Positions 1-12,402 of a stretch of DNA of 64,000 bases are shown here, piece after piece. Made by a program: the position numbers and the translations under genes. Each line of letters begins with the position of its first letter. Position 1 is the first letter of the stretch. Below the pieces are notes generated by a model. That model was not told the DNA's origin and searched no databases. It saw only the letters and a program-made list of their open reading frames with translations. The stretch comes from Halichoerus grypus (taxonomy: Eukaryota; Chordata; Mammalia; Carnivora; Phocidae): positions 104,626,389 to 104,690,388 of the forward strand of contig NC_135716.1 in assembly GCF_964656455.1 (NCBI RefSeq), read 5' to 3'.

Positions 1-1009
1 AATATGGTAAATACAAGCATAAAAATGTAAGGAGGACAATGTAGGCAGGTCAACAGAAGGTAGCTATTATTTTCATGGATTAAATGCCACCCCTCCGACC
101 AACCCCCCCCCAAAAAAAAAAAACTATGGAAAACTCAGTCACACTTCCAAACAATCTCCTCTCAGGATCAATGGGAGCTTCTAATGCACCATGAAGTGTT
201 GTATCAAAAGGAATGGGAATCTACTGCACTGAAATTTGAGTACTTCATACTTTATTCAAGTTTTTAGAGCAACTTAGCAGACTTGCTTTAGGCAACATAA
301 AACTGAAGTATCAAGTTCAGGTCAGTTAAGCAAGAACTGGCACTGGAGCTTTAACACTAGCAATGTTCCAAGGTGTCCAAGGCAAGAAACTTGACCTCAA
401 GGCTCTGTCTCTCTGCCCAGCCCCCATTGCTGACCCAAAGGAACCCAAAGGCACCTGCCAATGACAAAGTCAAATGCACCACACAAAGGCGGTCCAAGGG
501 CGGCAGTGGGGAAGGTGCCAGATGATGATGTTCCTTGGAGAGAAAATGACCTTGTAGGGCTTTAACATATAATTAACATAAAACTGAGTTTTATATCACA
601 ACCATCCAAGGTAACTTGAACCTATGGCCGCTAAGCCGTGAATTAAAATGGAGCTTCAACATCACTGGGTTTCAGCATCCTGACAACCTCATACAAAAAC
701 AGTAAGTTAGAAAAGCGACTTAACAGAAATGCTTAAGTCCTGAAACTTCAAAGTTAACCTATGTAAATAAGAAGGGTTATTCTTGATAAGTAAGTTTGAT
801 TTCAAGACTTCTTTTTTTAATGCCCTCTGAACTCACGGGTCACTGAAAACCAAAATAGACCCTTTTCCAATACCTTGTAAAGACGTAAACCATATGTTAA
901 AAAGCAAATTTTAATGGACTAAACCAGAGAAAGGTGTAGCTGGGGATCCAAGATAAAATAGTAGTTTATATAAATAATCACATATTCCTTTATAGGCACT
1001 TGTCTCTTT
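1..1009. other. Unannotated intronic sequence
   Basis: I see no recognisable repeat, exon or RNA gene here. A poly(A) run at 109-123 follows a C-run. Confidence 0.6.
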
Positions 1010-1475
1010 GGGACAAGGGTTCAGAATCTTTTGTGTGTCATGAACCCCTTAGCAATCTGATGAAGCCTGTGAACCTCTTTTTTCAGATAGTGTTTTTAAA
1101 TGCATAAAATAAAATATAAATGAATAATAGAAGGCTAATTCAGTCAAATTATCAAAATATAAAAAACTTACAATACCATAATATTTAATTATTTACTGTT
1201 TTATTAACATAAACAAGATCTAGTAGATCTAATAATGACTATAATTTGAAGAAGGAATGAACATAAATAATAAGATACATGAAATATATAAGATGCATGC
1301 AAAAACTATAATGGGATATAAAAATATCTGTAATTTTGATTGTGACAGTCATTTGTATTGCTAATAATACTATAGTTTATTTCTAACATTTATAATTGAA
1401 TGTAATCTTATCAGTTATAAGATTAGTGAAACCAAACTCTTTTCTTGTCATCCAAATTCAGCAACTCTCTGTACT
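1010..1475 (+). repeat. Ancient eutherian interspersed repeat, probably hAT-type
   Basis: Matches a widespread old repeat I recall from human DNA: TCATGAACCCCTTAGCAATC, GTTTTTAAATGCATAAAATA, CAAGATCTAGTAGATCTAAT, GTCATTTGTATTGCTAATAA and a terminal AGTGAAACCAAACTC stretch. I cannot give the family name with confidence. Confidence 0.6.
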
Positions 1476-2160
1476 TTCTCCACAGGCCTTCGATTAAAAA
1501 TGACTGCTTTAGTAAAGAAAAGGGGGGGAAAAAAACAGTTCTTTTTATTTAAAAGAGTAAGACAACTGTAAGAATTGGAGGTACTCCTTATTCTCTGAAG
1601 TATATTTTCCCACGCCTAGAGTCACCTAAACAAATTCACATGCATAAATCATCAGAAAAGAGCCAGACCCGGTCTTTCTCTCTGCAAAGTTTGGTGAGAC
1701 GATCATGACATCTCCTGTCCTACCCCAGCCACAGTTTTTCCTGGGGCCTGAAAAGAGCTCTGGTGACCTGATGGTCAAATCTACAGGCTGGAGAGAGGAG
1801 GGCCAGGTAAACCTGCCAGGGGACAGAATCAGGACACAAAGCAGTCACAGCAGGCTGGAAACTCAGGGAGAAGTTTACGGCTTGAAATATAATAAGGGAT
1901 GCAATAAAATGAGGTCACATTCTCAGAATGGGGGAAAGGAGATGACACACCAAAGGAGATTATACCCATTACTCAGGGTGATTAATCCTCGTGACGGCTG
2001 CACAAAGACAATAGGTTCCCAAAACCTGCCCCCATACCGAGCAAGAGAAATGGCTTATTACTGCAACCTGCCTCCTACTTAGTCAAAGGAGAGTAACCAT
2101 AAAAGTGAAGGGATACAAAAACACGTTACATATTCTCTGGCAGAAAAAAAGAGAGAACAA
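1476..2160. other. Unannotated intronic sequence
   Basis: Contains a 125-codon plus-strand open frame (1705-2082) with no recognisable family, no splice context and biased toward charged residues. I regard it as a chance frame. Confidence 0.6.
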
Positions 2161-2173
2161 GAGAAGGTAGAGG

Positions 2174-2596
2174 GGCGCCTGCGTGGCTTAGTCAGTTAAG
2201 CATCTGCCTTCGGCTCAAGTCATGATCCCAGGGTCCTGAGATCAAGTCCCACATCGGGTTCCCTGCTTAGCAGGGAGCCTGCTTCTCCCTCTGCCTGCCA
2301 CTCCCCCTGCTTGTGTTCCCTCTCTCTCTGTCAAATAAATAAATAAAATCTTTATGGGGCACCTGGGTGGCTCAGTCGTTGGGCGTCTGCCTTCGGCCCA
2401 GGTTATGATCCCAGGGTCCTGGGATCGAGCCCCACATCGGGCTCCCTGCTCGGCGGGAAGCCTGCTTCTCCTTCTCCCACTCCCCCCTGACTGTGTTCCC
2501 TCTCTTGCTGTGTCTCTCTCTGTCAAATAAATAAAATCTTTTAAAAAAATAAAATAAAATAAAATAAATAAATAAAATCTTTAAAAAGAAGAGAGA
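2174..2596 (+). repeat. Can-SINE A (host of a nested SINE)
   Basis: tRNA-like head at 2174, pyrimidine-rich middle, and AATAAA tail to about 2354. The tail resumes after the inner SINE near 2584. Outer target-site duplication GAGAAGGTAGAGG at 2161-2173 and 2597-2609. Confidence 0.92.
2355..2562 (+). repeat. Can-SINE B, inserted in the tail of SINE A
   Basis: A complete second element in the same orientation. The A-rich tail of SINE A is duplicated on both sides (2333-2354 and 2562-2583), which marks it as the later insertion rather than a tandem duplication. Confidence 0.88.
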
Positions 2597-2609
2597 GAGA
2601 AGGTAGAGG

Positions 2610-3400
2610 TGGCAGATTGGACACATGTGTCTACCAAAACCACACTAAAAAGAGAATTTTGAAAGATTTTTTAAAAATAGAATCCAACAAGTTCAGGGAG
2701 AATAAGAGAGGAGAAAATAGCAATAAAATTCCAAAAGCTGGAAATCAGAGAGATGAGTGGTGATAAATTACAAAACCAAGAAAACTGAATATTAAGGTAC
2801 CAGTAAAAAAGTCAGAGAATCAACCCAACTAATACTAGAAACTTTCCCAAAGTTTCGGGAATTGGCAACAATGGGTCCTTCGGGGAGTGAGAATGAAGAA
2901 AATTACTGAAATAAGATTAAAGTCCATTTAAGAAGCAGAGAGGTTTTATTCCATAAAAGAAACATTATCTCCCCTGTGATCAATCAGTTCTTCCCTGCTG
3001 ATTTCCCTCAACCCCACCCCCCAGTATAGTCAAAACCATCTGAAAATAGAATGGTTGGCCCTGGAAGACAGCAGGATTCCTGCCCCACACAATGTTCAAG
3101 TTTAAATTGGAACTTTGCTTCAGGATTATTTTTCGCCTACTTTGTTGTATGAAATGGAGTTCCAGGTTAGGAAAACACCATTAACCACAGAAGTCCCTTC
3201 AACTCTGAAACTGTATCGTTATTCAACACAACTGACGATCACTTTCTTCTCCAGATCTCTGCCCTGGGACCTTCCCAACAGAATTTAAACATTTTCAGGT
3301 CTCTACCATCTTCAAAAGAAAAACCATCCCAAACTTTCTTGACTCGGTATCTTCCCTCCACCACCCTCACTTTGGCCTCCCCTTTAAAACAAGACTTCTG
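2610..3400. other. Unannotated intronic sequence
   Basis: Nothing recognised on either strand. Confidence 0.6.
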
Positions 3401-3613
3401 GAGCACCTGGGTGGCTCAGTCGTTAAGCGTCTGCCTTCGGCTCAGGTCATGATCCCAGGGTCCTGGGATCGAGCCCCCCCATCGGGCTCCCTGCTCGGCC
3501 TGGAAGCCTGCTTCTCCCTCTCCCACTCCCCCTGCTTGTGTTCCCTCTCTCACTGTGTCTCTCTCTGTCAAATAAATAAATAAATAAAATCTTTTAAAAA
3601 AATAAAATAAAAT
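3401..3613 (+). repeat. Can-SINE
   Basis: Full-length young-type element. Duplication AAAACAAGACTTCTG on the left and a slightly altered copy (AAAACGAGACTTCTCTG) on the right. Confidence 0.93.
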
Positions 3614-3761
3614 AAAACGAGACTTCTCTGAAGGATCACTTCTCTCCCGGCCTCCATTTTCCCTACTCTCATATCTTAACAGCCTCTGTTCTGTTTCCAC
3701 CCTCATCCATGCCATGAACATTTCACACTAAAGTCACCATTATCTCCATATTGCTAAGCCC

Positions 3762-3789
3762 GGGGCCGGGGGGGGGTGGGGGGGGGGGG
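3762..3789. repeat. G-run
   Basis: Four or more consecutive G tracts on the plus strand, interrupted only by CC and T. It would be C-rich in the CDC14A transcript. Potential quadruplex on the template strand. Confidence 0.9.
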
Positions 3790-4080
3790 CTTTGTTTTTA
3801 ATTCAGATAAAATTCACAATTTAGCCTTTTTAAAGTGTACAATTCAGTGACTTCCTTTAGTATATTCACAATGCTGTGGCTTTTGGTATATTCACAATTC
3901 ATATCACCACTAATTCCAAAACAGTTGTGTTCCCCAAAAAAGAAACTCTGTGCCCATTTACAGTAACTGCTCACTCTCCCTCTCCACCCCTGGCAAGCAA
4001 TAATCTACTTTCTGTCTCTCTGGATCTGCTTCTTCTAAGCCCAGGGAACATTTCCCAAGCATCATTTTACTGAGCTTGTC
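3786..4080 (-). repeat. L1M-type LINE fragment
   Basis: The plus strand reads as antisense L1 3' sequence: AATTCACAATTTAGCC, AAGTGTACAATTCAGTG, then CCTGGCAAGCAATAATCTAC and TTTCTGTCTCTCTGGAT. It is preceded by a long G-run. Confidence 0.75.
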
Positions 4081-4274
4081 GGCAACAAGTATCTCGTTCC
4101 TTTGAATACTCTATTCACTGGCTTCCTGGATTTTTCTTGTACTTCTCCAAACACAGCTCCTACCCAATCTCCTTGGCAAAGCCATCCTTCGCCTCCCAAT
4201 CCTTAAAAGTTAGAGCTTCTTAACATTCAATCCCAGACTCAGATTCCTGTCACTTTGTGCTCTCTCCCTAACCC

Positions 4275-4465
4275 AGGACTAAATGGAGTGCATCAGCAGC
4301 ACCTGATGGTTCCTTAAACACAGAATACTGGGCCCCACCCAAGGTCCTGATCCAGTAGGTCTGGGGCAGGGCCTGAGAATCTGCATTTCTAACAGGTTTC
4401 CAGGAGATATCGATGCTGCTGGTAGGAAGGAGCACGTTTGGAGAACTGCCTGACACAATCTCATC
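4275..4465. repeat. MER5A-like hAT MITE
   Basis: GCATCAGCAGCACCTGATGG, GGGCCCCACCCAAGGTCCTG, GAGAATCTGCATTTCTAACA and GTTTGGAGAACTGC follow the MER5A layout. Terminal repeats are eroded. Confidence 0.8.
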
Positions 4466-4689
4466 CATATAAATTGCCATCAATCTGCAAATGATCCTCA
4501 AATTGCTCTCTCTAGCACAAACTCCTTAAAACTGGAAAACAGTATAGCCAACCACACACACGACCTTCCCATTTAGGTGTCTTAAGGCATCTCACTGTGT
4601 GGGAAGACTCTCTTGCAGCTGCCCCACCCCAAAACAACAACAATAACCCGGTCCTCCAGCACTGCCTGTCTCGTAAAAGACGCAGCTTC

Positions 4690-5425
4690 CACAATCACTC
4701 AAGCTAGAGCCCAGATGTCCCTCCAGCTCTCAATTCCCCTCATCCTGTCCGCCACCGTGCTCCGTTGCTTTTCCCTCTTAACTGCCTCTTGCCTGCATTG
4801 ACTTCTCCCCAATTTCCCCACCACCTCTCAGGCGGACTCCTGCAACAGCCTTCCCACACCCATGCCTCACCTTCCTGCTCAGTCTTCTCACAACAGCCAG
4901 AGTGATATTTTTTTAAAGGTAAATCTGATCCAGTCACTTTTCACGAACTTCTGTTGCTTTCATGGGAAAGTTCAAATCGTCAACGAATACAAGGCCTGGT
5001 GGTATCTGACCCGCCTGCCTAGGCCTCCTCATATCATGCTCCGCCACAATCTGCCCATCACAAGGCCTTGCCTAAGCCCCTCGGATAGGGCCTTCTGCTC
5101 TCACCACAGGGCCTTTGCTCCTGCTGGCCACATGTTCTCCCATTCACTTTTGACTGGGTCACCCTTCAGATCCCAGCTCACAGATCAAAGTCTCCGGGGA
5201 AAAACCTCAATGCCACCCTGGCTAGAGCAGGTCCCCCAATTTTTTTTATTGGACTTAACTATAGTTGAATTATATTGTGGCATGCTTATTTGACTCTGCC
5301 GCTCTCTCTATAATAGTCTCAAAGAAGGCAGGATCTATACATTTTTTACTCACCCTTCTCTCCCTAGTACCTGATACACTGCCTGGCACAAAAGAGATAC
5401 TGAATAAACATGTAAATTAAGTAAA
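4690..5425 (+). repeat. L2 LINE fragment
   Basis: Decayed L2 3' region in consensus order: ACCTTCCTGCTCAGTCTTCT, AGTGATATTTTTTTAAAGGT, GGGCCTTTGCTCCTGCTGGC, then the L2 terminus TGCCTGGCACAAAAGAGATA. About 735 bp. Confidence 0.85.
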
Positions 5426-5599
5426 GTGGTATTAAACACACTTTTATTTTAACCCAGACACTTTGGAGAGACTATACAGAGCTTTTAGAACTTAAATCAC
5501 CATATTGATGTGATAGAAAGTTTTAAAGTCCCACAGTTTTTATTTGCAATTACAGTTCCCAACTGTTTACTTAACTCCTGATTTGCCTTTTTTTACTCA

Positions 5600-5690
5600 T
5601 TTATCCATGTATTCATTCATTCACTCATTCATACTTACTGAGCCAAATATTTGCTGAGTTAAATAAGAGGGCATGTTGTATTGTTACCTC
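5600..5690 (-). repeat. L2 3'-end remnant
   Basis: (ATTC)n followed by TTACTGAGCCAAATATTTGC, the antisense of an L2 terminus. Confidence 0.5.
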
Positions 5691-6799
5691 CCCCATAAAG
5701 GACCACTGAAGTCCACAGACTTCAACTGCAGGAAAAAGTCTGCACCCGCCATGCTGCCTGGGAAAACCACAGCTCTTACCTTTATCTGTCATGATAGTTT
5801 TGCCATGTGTTGCATTAACTCTCTCAAGCAAGTAAACACAAGGCTGCTCTTCATTCAGAGATAAGTTAATACCCCAATAGCTGTCTAGACACACCCAGAT
5901 ACAAATTTAACCCAACCTCATGCTTGACCATCTAAGCTCCACCTATCCCGCCAAAGTTCTTTCTAAATGCGACATCTAGCATAATAGTCAACTGAACCAT
6001 AAAGCTATTATGAAGTCATTATAAAAACCCAGTAACTATGACCTTGGGAGCAGTTGGCAGTCAATACGTATTTGCTGAATGAAAAACTAAATGAATGCAT
6101 ATCTGAACAGACGAAGCAGTTGGGATTTTTGTTTTATTTTTACATTTTTGCATTTATTTTGCAGAGAAGCAATAGAAGAAAAATTAAATTTAAGAAAACA
6201 AGAACCACCATGCACAATTAGATACAAAGAGAAATGGCTTAGTCCACTAGTGTCATAGAACTGTCTCCTATAGGTTCCCAATAAGTGATTATTAAATATT
6301 CAGGAATTTTGAGAACCAAATCAGCATTGGTGGGTGTATTTACACCATAGAAATCAACAAGCACTTTTTACTTACAGAGCCAGTTTACCAACATACCACT
6401 GCTTGTAACCTAAGCATCTAGACCATCACTCAGAAAGAAGCAACCTTGTAAATGTTAACAATGAGGAGACAAAACCGGAAATGAAAGACTATAATCAAAC
6501 AAAGCAACGAGAAGGCATTTCTGGTAATGAGGTTGTTTGAAATGAAGAAAGAATAAAGAACAGAGGCACAGGGTTTAAGATATAGAGACTACTGAAGAAT
6601 AAAAGAGCTGACAGAATTGGATGAAGAAATATTGGGGATGGCTATGATCTACATATGTTTTGATTCCATGATTCTCAGTAAGTTCTCTGGATAACAGGTG
6701 GTTAGGAGGTATGCAAATACCTGCAGAGCAATGGGTTGGAAAGGACCTCAAAGGTCATGAAAACACCCTTCCAAGCACTGACCTGAATCCCATCTACAC
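5691..6799. other. Unannotated intronic sequence
   Basis: Nothing recognised beyond short A-rich stretches. Confidence 0.6.
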
Positions 6800-6930
6800 A
6801 ACTGCCACAAGATCATGAGCTTCTTAAGGACCGAGAATGTGTCCTTTATGTCTGCATGCCCAGAGGCCAGCACAGTGTTGGGCACATTAATATGCTGTAG
6901 ATGTTGAATGAATGAATAAATGATCATTAC
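6800..6930 (+). repeat. L2 3'-end fragment
   Basis: GGACCGAGAATGTGTCCTTT, GGCCAGCACAGTGTTGGGCA and TGAATGAATGAATAAATGA are the typical L2 terminus. Confidence 0.75.
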
Positions 6931-7044
6931 CAAGACATCATTCAACTTATATCTGAACAACTCCAGTGGTTGGGAACTACTGACTTCTCAAAGCAAAAAT
7001 TATATAAAACAATCTTTAATGTACAGGAACAAAAACACAATCGA

Positions 7045-7360
7045 GAGCATTGCTGTCCAATGGGAATATGATGCCATCCACAAGAGAGTCAATACGTAAT
7101 TTTAATTTTTTTCAAAACCATATTTAAAAAAGTAAAAAGAAACAAGTGAAATTAATGAGTAATATATTTTTTTTACTCCAATATATCTGAAAAATTATCA
7201 TTTCAGCATGTAATCAACATAATTATAAAGAAGATATTTTACTTTTTTTATACTAAATCTTCAAAATGTTTGGACGAAACAAATTTCAAGTGCTCAAAAG
7301 CACACATGACTAGCGGCTAGTAGCTACTGTACTAGGTAGTTTGGCTCTAGACTATATTAT
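7045..7360. repeat. MER33-like hAT MITE
   Basis: Starts GCTGTCCAATGGGAATATGA and ends GCGGCTAGTAGCTACTGTAC, with AAAAAGTAAAAAGAAACAAG and TCATTTCAGCATGTAATCAA between. Layout agrees with a ~320-bp Charlie-type MITE; the name is from memory. Confidence 0.7.
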
Positions 7361-7902
7361 ATGGATATTTCGTGAGTAGATAATGCCCCAAAATACTACA
7401 CATCATTACCCAAATTATACTTGACTTCCAATCTCTCAACAAATCCATGACACATGTGAACCAGGTCCAGGGAAAAGAAAAAGCTGATTGCTTATATCAT
7501 CTAAGACTACAAGATGAAATTTGCTGAGAATTCGTGGGAAGAACAAAGCCATCTCCCACTCAAAGAGCAAAATCAAATGGCTTCCCGGGGCAGGGCCAAA
7601 AGCTGGGCATGACCAGCACCTAACAAAAAACAGAACACAGAACACCCCACTTTTCAGATGGAACATAAAGCTACACACTAATCACTCTGTTCATCCAAAG
7701 AAACAGATACGTAAAAATTCATCTCTAAATCATGGCTTAAAAGGTCACATAAACTAAGCAGAATAGAATCTGTCAAGAACTAGCAATAATAGGCACCAAA
7801 AAAAAAAACAGACCTCTGTGTTCTGCGCCTTTCATCAAGATGTGAGTGACACCCATTTAACCACACTAATTTTGCTTTACAGATAAAAATAGTAGTAAAT
7901 TG

Positions 7903-8122
7903 GGGGCTCCTGGATGGCTCAGTCAGTTAAGGGGCTGCCTCTTGATTTCGGCTCAGGTCATGATTCCAGGGTTCTGGGATAGAGTCCTGCATCGGGCTCC
8001 GCGCTCAGTGGGGAATCTGCTTGAGGATTCTCTCTCTCTTCCTCTCCCTCTGCCCCTTGCCCTGCTCATGTTCTCTCTCTCTCTCTCTCTCAAATAAATA
8101 CATAAATCTCTTAAAAAATAAT
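7903..8122 (+). repeat. Can-SINE, older subfamily
   Basis: The head has a diverged anticodon-arm region (GGGGCTGCCTCTTGATTTCG), a (CT)n stretch, and an AAATAAATACATAAATCTC tail. The duplication is imperfect: AGTAGTAAATTG versus AATAGCAAATTG. Confidence 0.9.
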
Positions 8123-8159
8123 AAATAATAGCAAATTGCCTTTAGTTTAGGTACTGAAA

Positions 8160-8265
8160 AGACATTCAACAAGACATTCAACAAAATAACTATATTCATT
8201 AATGTAAATGTAAATTCATTGATGTAAATTAATGTAAATACATTAAATTAATGTAAAGTAGTTTT
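8160..8265. repeat. Imperfect AT-rich tandem repeat
   Basis: ACATTCAACAAG is repeated twice, then ATTAATGTAAAT-like units recur about five times next to an old Can-SINE. Confidence 0.7.
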
Positions 8266-9799
8266 CTAAACCACCTTTATCAACTAAGACTGGCTATCAG
8301 AAATGTACTATAAAGAGTACAAAAGTTTGGCACTGACTATTCTATAGAAACTTGGTAACACAGATCTGGGACCATCAAAATAGGAATAACAAAAAAAGTC
8401 ATCTGAACCAACTTTCACAACTCAAACCATTGAAGCACCGCCATGTTCCAAAAAAAAAGAATAGATGTAACTCACTTCCTTACATGTATTTAGTGAGTCA
8501 TAGAGACCCTGACAGTTGTTTCTGTTCTCAGATCCTGTTCTCATGGCACTTATTTACTACTTTAACAAGAAAAATCTGATAAAGAGTCTGCTTTTGATGG
8601 TGGTCCAAGTTACTCAACACGTCTCAGCTGTTGAGAATGGATTGAATAGTTTGGAATGGATAAGCTATCTACTCCCATCTATTTTCAACACTCAGGAAAC
8701 TAGCACATCCTCACTATTCAAAACTAATGCAGATCTTTCTCATCACACCAAGCATTAAAAGCAAAGGTTTATTAAAGATCCATGGGGGCAGAAATAACCC
8801 CAAAGATCAACACTGTGAAGCAGAAGGGTAGCCATCATAAGATACACTGAAAAGCATAAAATAAATTTTGTTTCTACATTTTTGATACTCAAAAGAAAAA
8901 CATGGTAAGGAAAACTTTTCCTTTGAAATACAAAGTTAATTGCTAAATAAACTTTGACAAAAATCACAATATCATATTTAAGCTAACAAATACCTGGTTC
9001 AACATTTTCTGTGAAGAGATATATTTTATAATTACATCTAACATCTACCAGCACATGTTTACTTTGCTTTAGAAGAAAGAAGGCAGCCTAATGCCAAGTT
9101 CTAAGTGGCTGACCCCTTTGAGCCTTTGTTAAGAGACCTACAAGTTCTGGCATGCCCAGATGATCTAGAGTAATTGCTTCAGAGATTTCCCACATTAAGA
9201 CATAGCTCAGCAACAGGGATATCACTAGGGGTCATCCCCCAAACACAACAAACCTCTCCCTTAATACAAACAGTATGGATTCATTTCAATGTCAAATGTC
9301 TTTCAAGGATTGCCAGTGGGAGGTTTGTGGGTCCTCCCATAAGGAAAGTTTTTCTGGCCTCACACCTACTCTAAAAGTTTCATGTTCCTGTTCATATTAG
9401 ATAAAATACCATTATTTGATAAGCCATCTATTTCCAAGACTCTCAGGAAACAGTACAAAAACAGTTCCATAAATGGCAGCGTATTATTCTAATCCCAAGA
9501 GATCTATTTTGTTTCACACAGGTGTGGATCAGGAAATGTGTCCTAGAGTGTTTCAGAACACTGGTACTGCCAGATAGCAACAGAACTGGGGGGGAGTAGA
9601 AAGGGATTCAGGATGAAGTACTTGGGAAAAGTCTGAGTTAAACAAAGTTAAACAGGTTTCTTTATTACTCAGAACCATTCAGAATCTTTCAAATGAGAAT
9701 GTGTTTTTTAAATCTCCAAGATGGAGAGTTCCAAATTTAATTGTCCTTTGAATCTTTTTATTCGTTTATTTTTCTTTTTATTTTGCCACGGTAGATCGT
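8266..9799. other. Unannotated intronic sequence
   Basis: No Can-SINE and no recognisable older repeat. Short open frames only. Confidence 0.6.
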
Positions 9800-9962
9800 A
9801 TACCGCAGTAGTTCTCAACCTTGCCAGCATACTGGAAATTTGTAGGAAGTCTTTGAAAATCCCAATACCCTACACCAATTATGTCAACATTTCCAGGAAT
9901 AGAACCCAGGCACCAATATTTTTTAAAGTCCCTCAGACTTTTAAAAACCAAATATGAGAACC
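9800..9962. repeat. MER5-like hAT MITE
   Basis: Near-palindromic ends CAGTAGTTCTCAACCTTG and AATATGAGAACCAACG, with CACCAATATTTTTTAAAGTC internally. Confidence 0.7.
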
Positions 9963-10844
9963 AACGTAACTTTGGGAAATACTACCTATAAGTTCTAGAG
10001 TCTTCTCCAACCTAAAATAAAATAGCCCACAAAAATGCATTCCTGGACCTATCCAGGAAGAGACCTGCAAAAAACCAACACCGAAAAAAAGAAAAAACTA
10101 AACTAACAGCTGGAGACAGAACATTCAACACCCAATCTGCTTGATTCCATTGGGTGTCAGCACAGCACCCTACCTCAACCTCACCTCTGCACCTAGTCAT
10201 TATTTCTCAAATCATGCTTTCTGTATTTGTCTTCAAAACTGGGAGCCTGGATGTTATTTATTGTCTGTATAGTTCTATTCTCCATTTTATATTATATGTC
10301 ATAGAAAAGTTGACTTCAATAGATTTATGGGCCATCATCAATACCAAAAAAACTTACCAAGTCAACACATATAGACCCATAAACAAAGAAGTTAGTTTTA
10401 TAAAATGAATTTAAAAGCACAAAAGAAATCAAAAAGAAGAGTTGTGCAATTCTCCATGTTTTATGAGGCTGAGAGTTTTCACCAACACTGTTTTATGAAC
10501 ATCAGAGAAGGAGGATTTGAAAACCATGGCCACTGACTGCCAAGAAGACAATCTGAGAATTCCACTAAGAGTTGGTAGTCTCATGAGACCTTAGACAAGC
10601 ACAATTAATATGAGTTCATGGAACAACTGGTCAATAGTATAGACTATAAATTTGGTAATACGCTGAAAGGAAAAGTACCTAAAAAGATTCATGCTAGGCT
10701 TGCCAGTTCAAACTCTGCTGACTCTGACCCCAGAACTGAACGGCCTCTTGTTCCCTTGAAGGCCAACTGCCAAGCCAACATGAAAGATGGATGGACTCGA
10801 GGAACTGAATTAGGTGAAAAATACCCTTTTCCTCTAGTTTTCAG
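9963..10844. other. Unannotated intronic sequence
   Basis: Nothing recognised. Confidence 0.6.
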
Positions 10845-10858
10845 CTAAAGTCACTCTT

Positions 10859-11056
10859 TTTTTTTTAAGATTTTATTTATTTATTTGAGAGAGAGAGAGA
10901 GAGAGAGCATGAGCAGGGGGAGAGGCAGATGGAAAGGGAGAAGCAGACTCCCCACTGAGCTGGGAACTCGACAAGGGACTCGATCCCAGGACCCTGGGAT
11001 CATGACCTGAGCCGAAGGCAGACACTTAACCAACTGAGCCACCCAGGCGCCCCTAA
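10859..11056 (-). repeat. Can-SINE (sense to CDC14A)
   Basis: Reverse-complement element starting with poly(T)-AAGATTTTATTTATTT and ending GAGCCACCCAGGCGCCCC. Duplication CTAAAGTCACTCTT at 10845-10858 and 11057-11070. Confidence 0.93.
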
Positions 11057-11304
11057 CTAAAGTCACTCTTGACAAACATATTGGCTATCCTCAATACAAG
11101 CAAAGGTATATTTTTGGACACAACTGCTTTACAATTAAATGGAACTTAATTCCATTAACTTAATGGAACTAAGACTGACTTGCAAACAATAACATCACAA
11201 CAAACACTCCTTGAGTGTCACACCAAGCCAGAAATTCAACTATCTCTAAAGTCTACTATAATTAATGTAATCAAGAACAAGCAGTAAATTGGGGAATTGG
11301 GTGA

Positions 11305-11591
11305 AGGTGGTCAAAAGGTACAAACTTTCAGTTATAAAATAAATACTGAAGATGTCATCTACAACATGATGACTACAGTCAACATTGCTGTATGGTAGAT
11401 TTGAAAGCTGCTAAGAGAATAGATCTTAAAAGTTCTCATCAAAAGGGCAAAAAGAAATTTTTTGTAACTATATGAGGTGATGAGTGTTAACTAAATTTAT
11501 CGTGATAATCATTTCACAACATATGTATGTCAAGTCATTATGCTGTACATGTTAAACTTAGAAAGTGTTGATGTCAATTACATCTCAATGT
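11305..11591 (+). repeat. L1 3'-end fragment
   Basis: Contains the conserved L1 tail elements: GTCATCTACAACATGATGAC, GTATGGTAGATTTGAAAGCT, GTGATGAGTGTTAACTAA, TCATTATGCTGTACATGTTA and TGTCAATTACATCTCAAT. Confidence 0.82.
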
Positions 11592-11778
11592 AAAGATTTT
11601 ATTTATTTATTTGAGAGAGAGAGAGTAAGAGAGAGAAAGGACGAGAGGGGGAGGATCAGAGGGAGAAGCAGACTTCCCGCTGAGCAGGGAGCCCGATGCG
11701 AGACTCGATCCTGGGACTCTGGGATCATGACCTGAGCCGAAGGCAGATGCTTAACCAACTGAGCCACCCAGGTGCCCC
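11592..11778 (-). repeat. Can-SINE (sense to CDC14A)
   Basis: Reverse-complement element inserted at the 3' end of an L1 fragment. The tail AAAGATTTTATTTATTT and head GAGCCACCCAGGTGCCCC are intact. Confidence 0.92.
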
Positions 11779-12194
11779 AAGACATTTGTTTTAATCATGT
11801 ATGTGGCAAATGTAAAGGGGCCTGAACAAAATGCAATACACAAAATATAATAGGGAATTACAGGCGAAGGACCTGCCAAGCCTCTCTAGAAAAATGAGGA
11901 AAGGCTTTAACAGAAGAGACTGTTTAGATAAATTTTTGTTAAAGGAATAAATCTTGAAGAACAATGTTATTTAAACTCACAGTAGCCTTAAAACCCCTTT
12001 ATTAGAAACACACTAAGAATTTAGAGAATAAATAGAAACAGGCATTTCAGTGAAGAAGGCACATAAAGACACCAACCACACTTCAAGAAGCCTTCAAACT
12101 GGTCTTCATTTTTAAAAACTTTTCAACAATAAAACGATAACACTTAAATGGACGTCCCTTTAAGGCTTCTTGTTTTTTAAATAAAAGTGTTACT

Positions 12195-12390
12195 GAGGAG
12201 CGCCTGGGTGGCTCAGTCATTGAGCGTCTGCCTTTGGCTCAGGTCATGATCCCAGGGTCCTGGGATCGAACCCCACATTGGGCTCCCTGTTCAGCGGGAA
12301 GCCTGCTTCTTCCTCTCCCACTCCCCCTGCTTGTGTTCCCTCTCTCGCTGTGTCTCTCTGTCAAATAAATAAATAAAATCTTAAAAAAAA
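12195..12390 (+). repeat. Can-SINE
   Basis: Full-length young-type element with perfect duplication AAAAGTGTTACT at 12183-12194 and 12391-12402. Confidence 0.94.
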
Positions 12391-12402
12391 AAAAGTGTTA
12401 CT

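Noticed and set aside
2174..2596. CRISPR-like or satellite array suggested by many similar repeats
   Set aside because: The repeats are dispersed SINEs with individual duplications, not a regularly spaced array, and the genome is mammalian.
2372..2626. Minus-strand frame rich in Phe/Leu/Tyr resembling a membrane segment (LFFLKILFIYFILFYFF)
   Set aside because: It is the translated T-rich tail of a Can-SINE read in reverse, not a transmembrane protein.
10881..11785. Open frames of 60-90 codons containing AQVMIPGSWDRAP-like peptides, recurring throughout the window
   Set aside because: They are translations of the Can-SINE tRNA-like region and recur at every copy; not genes.
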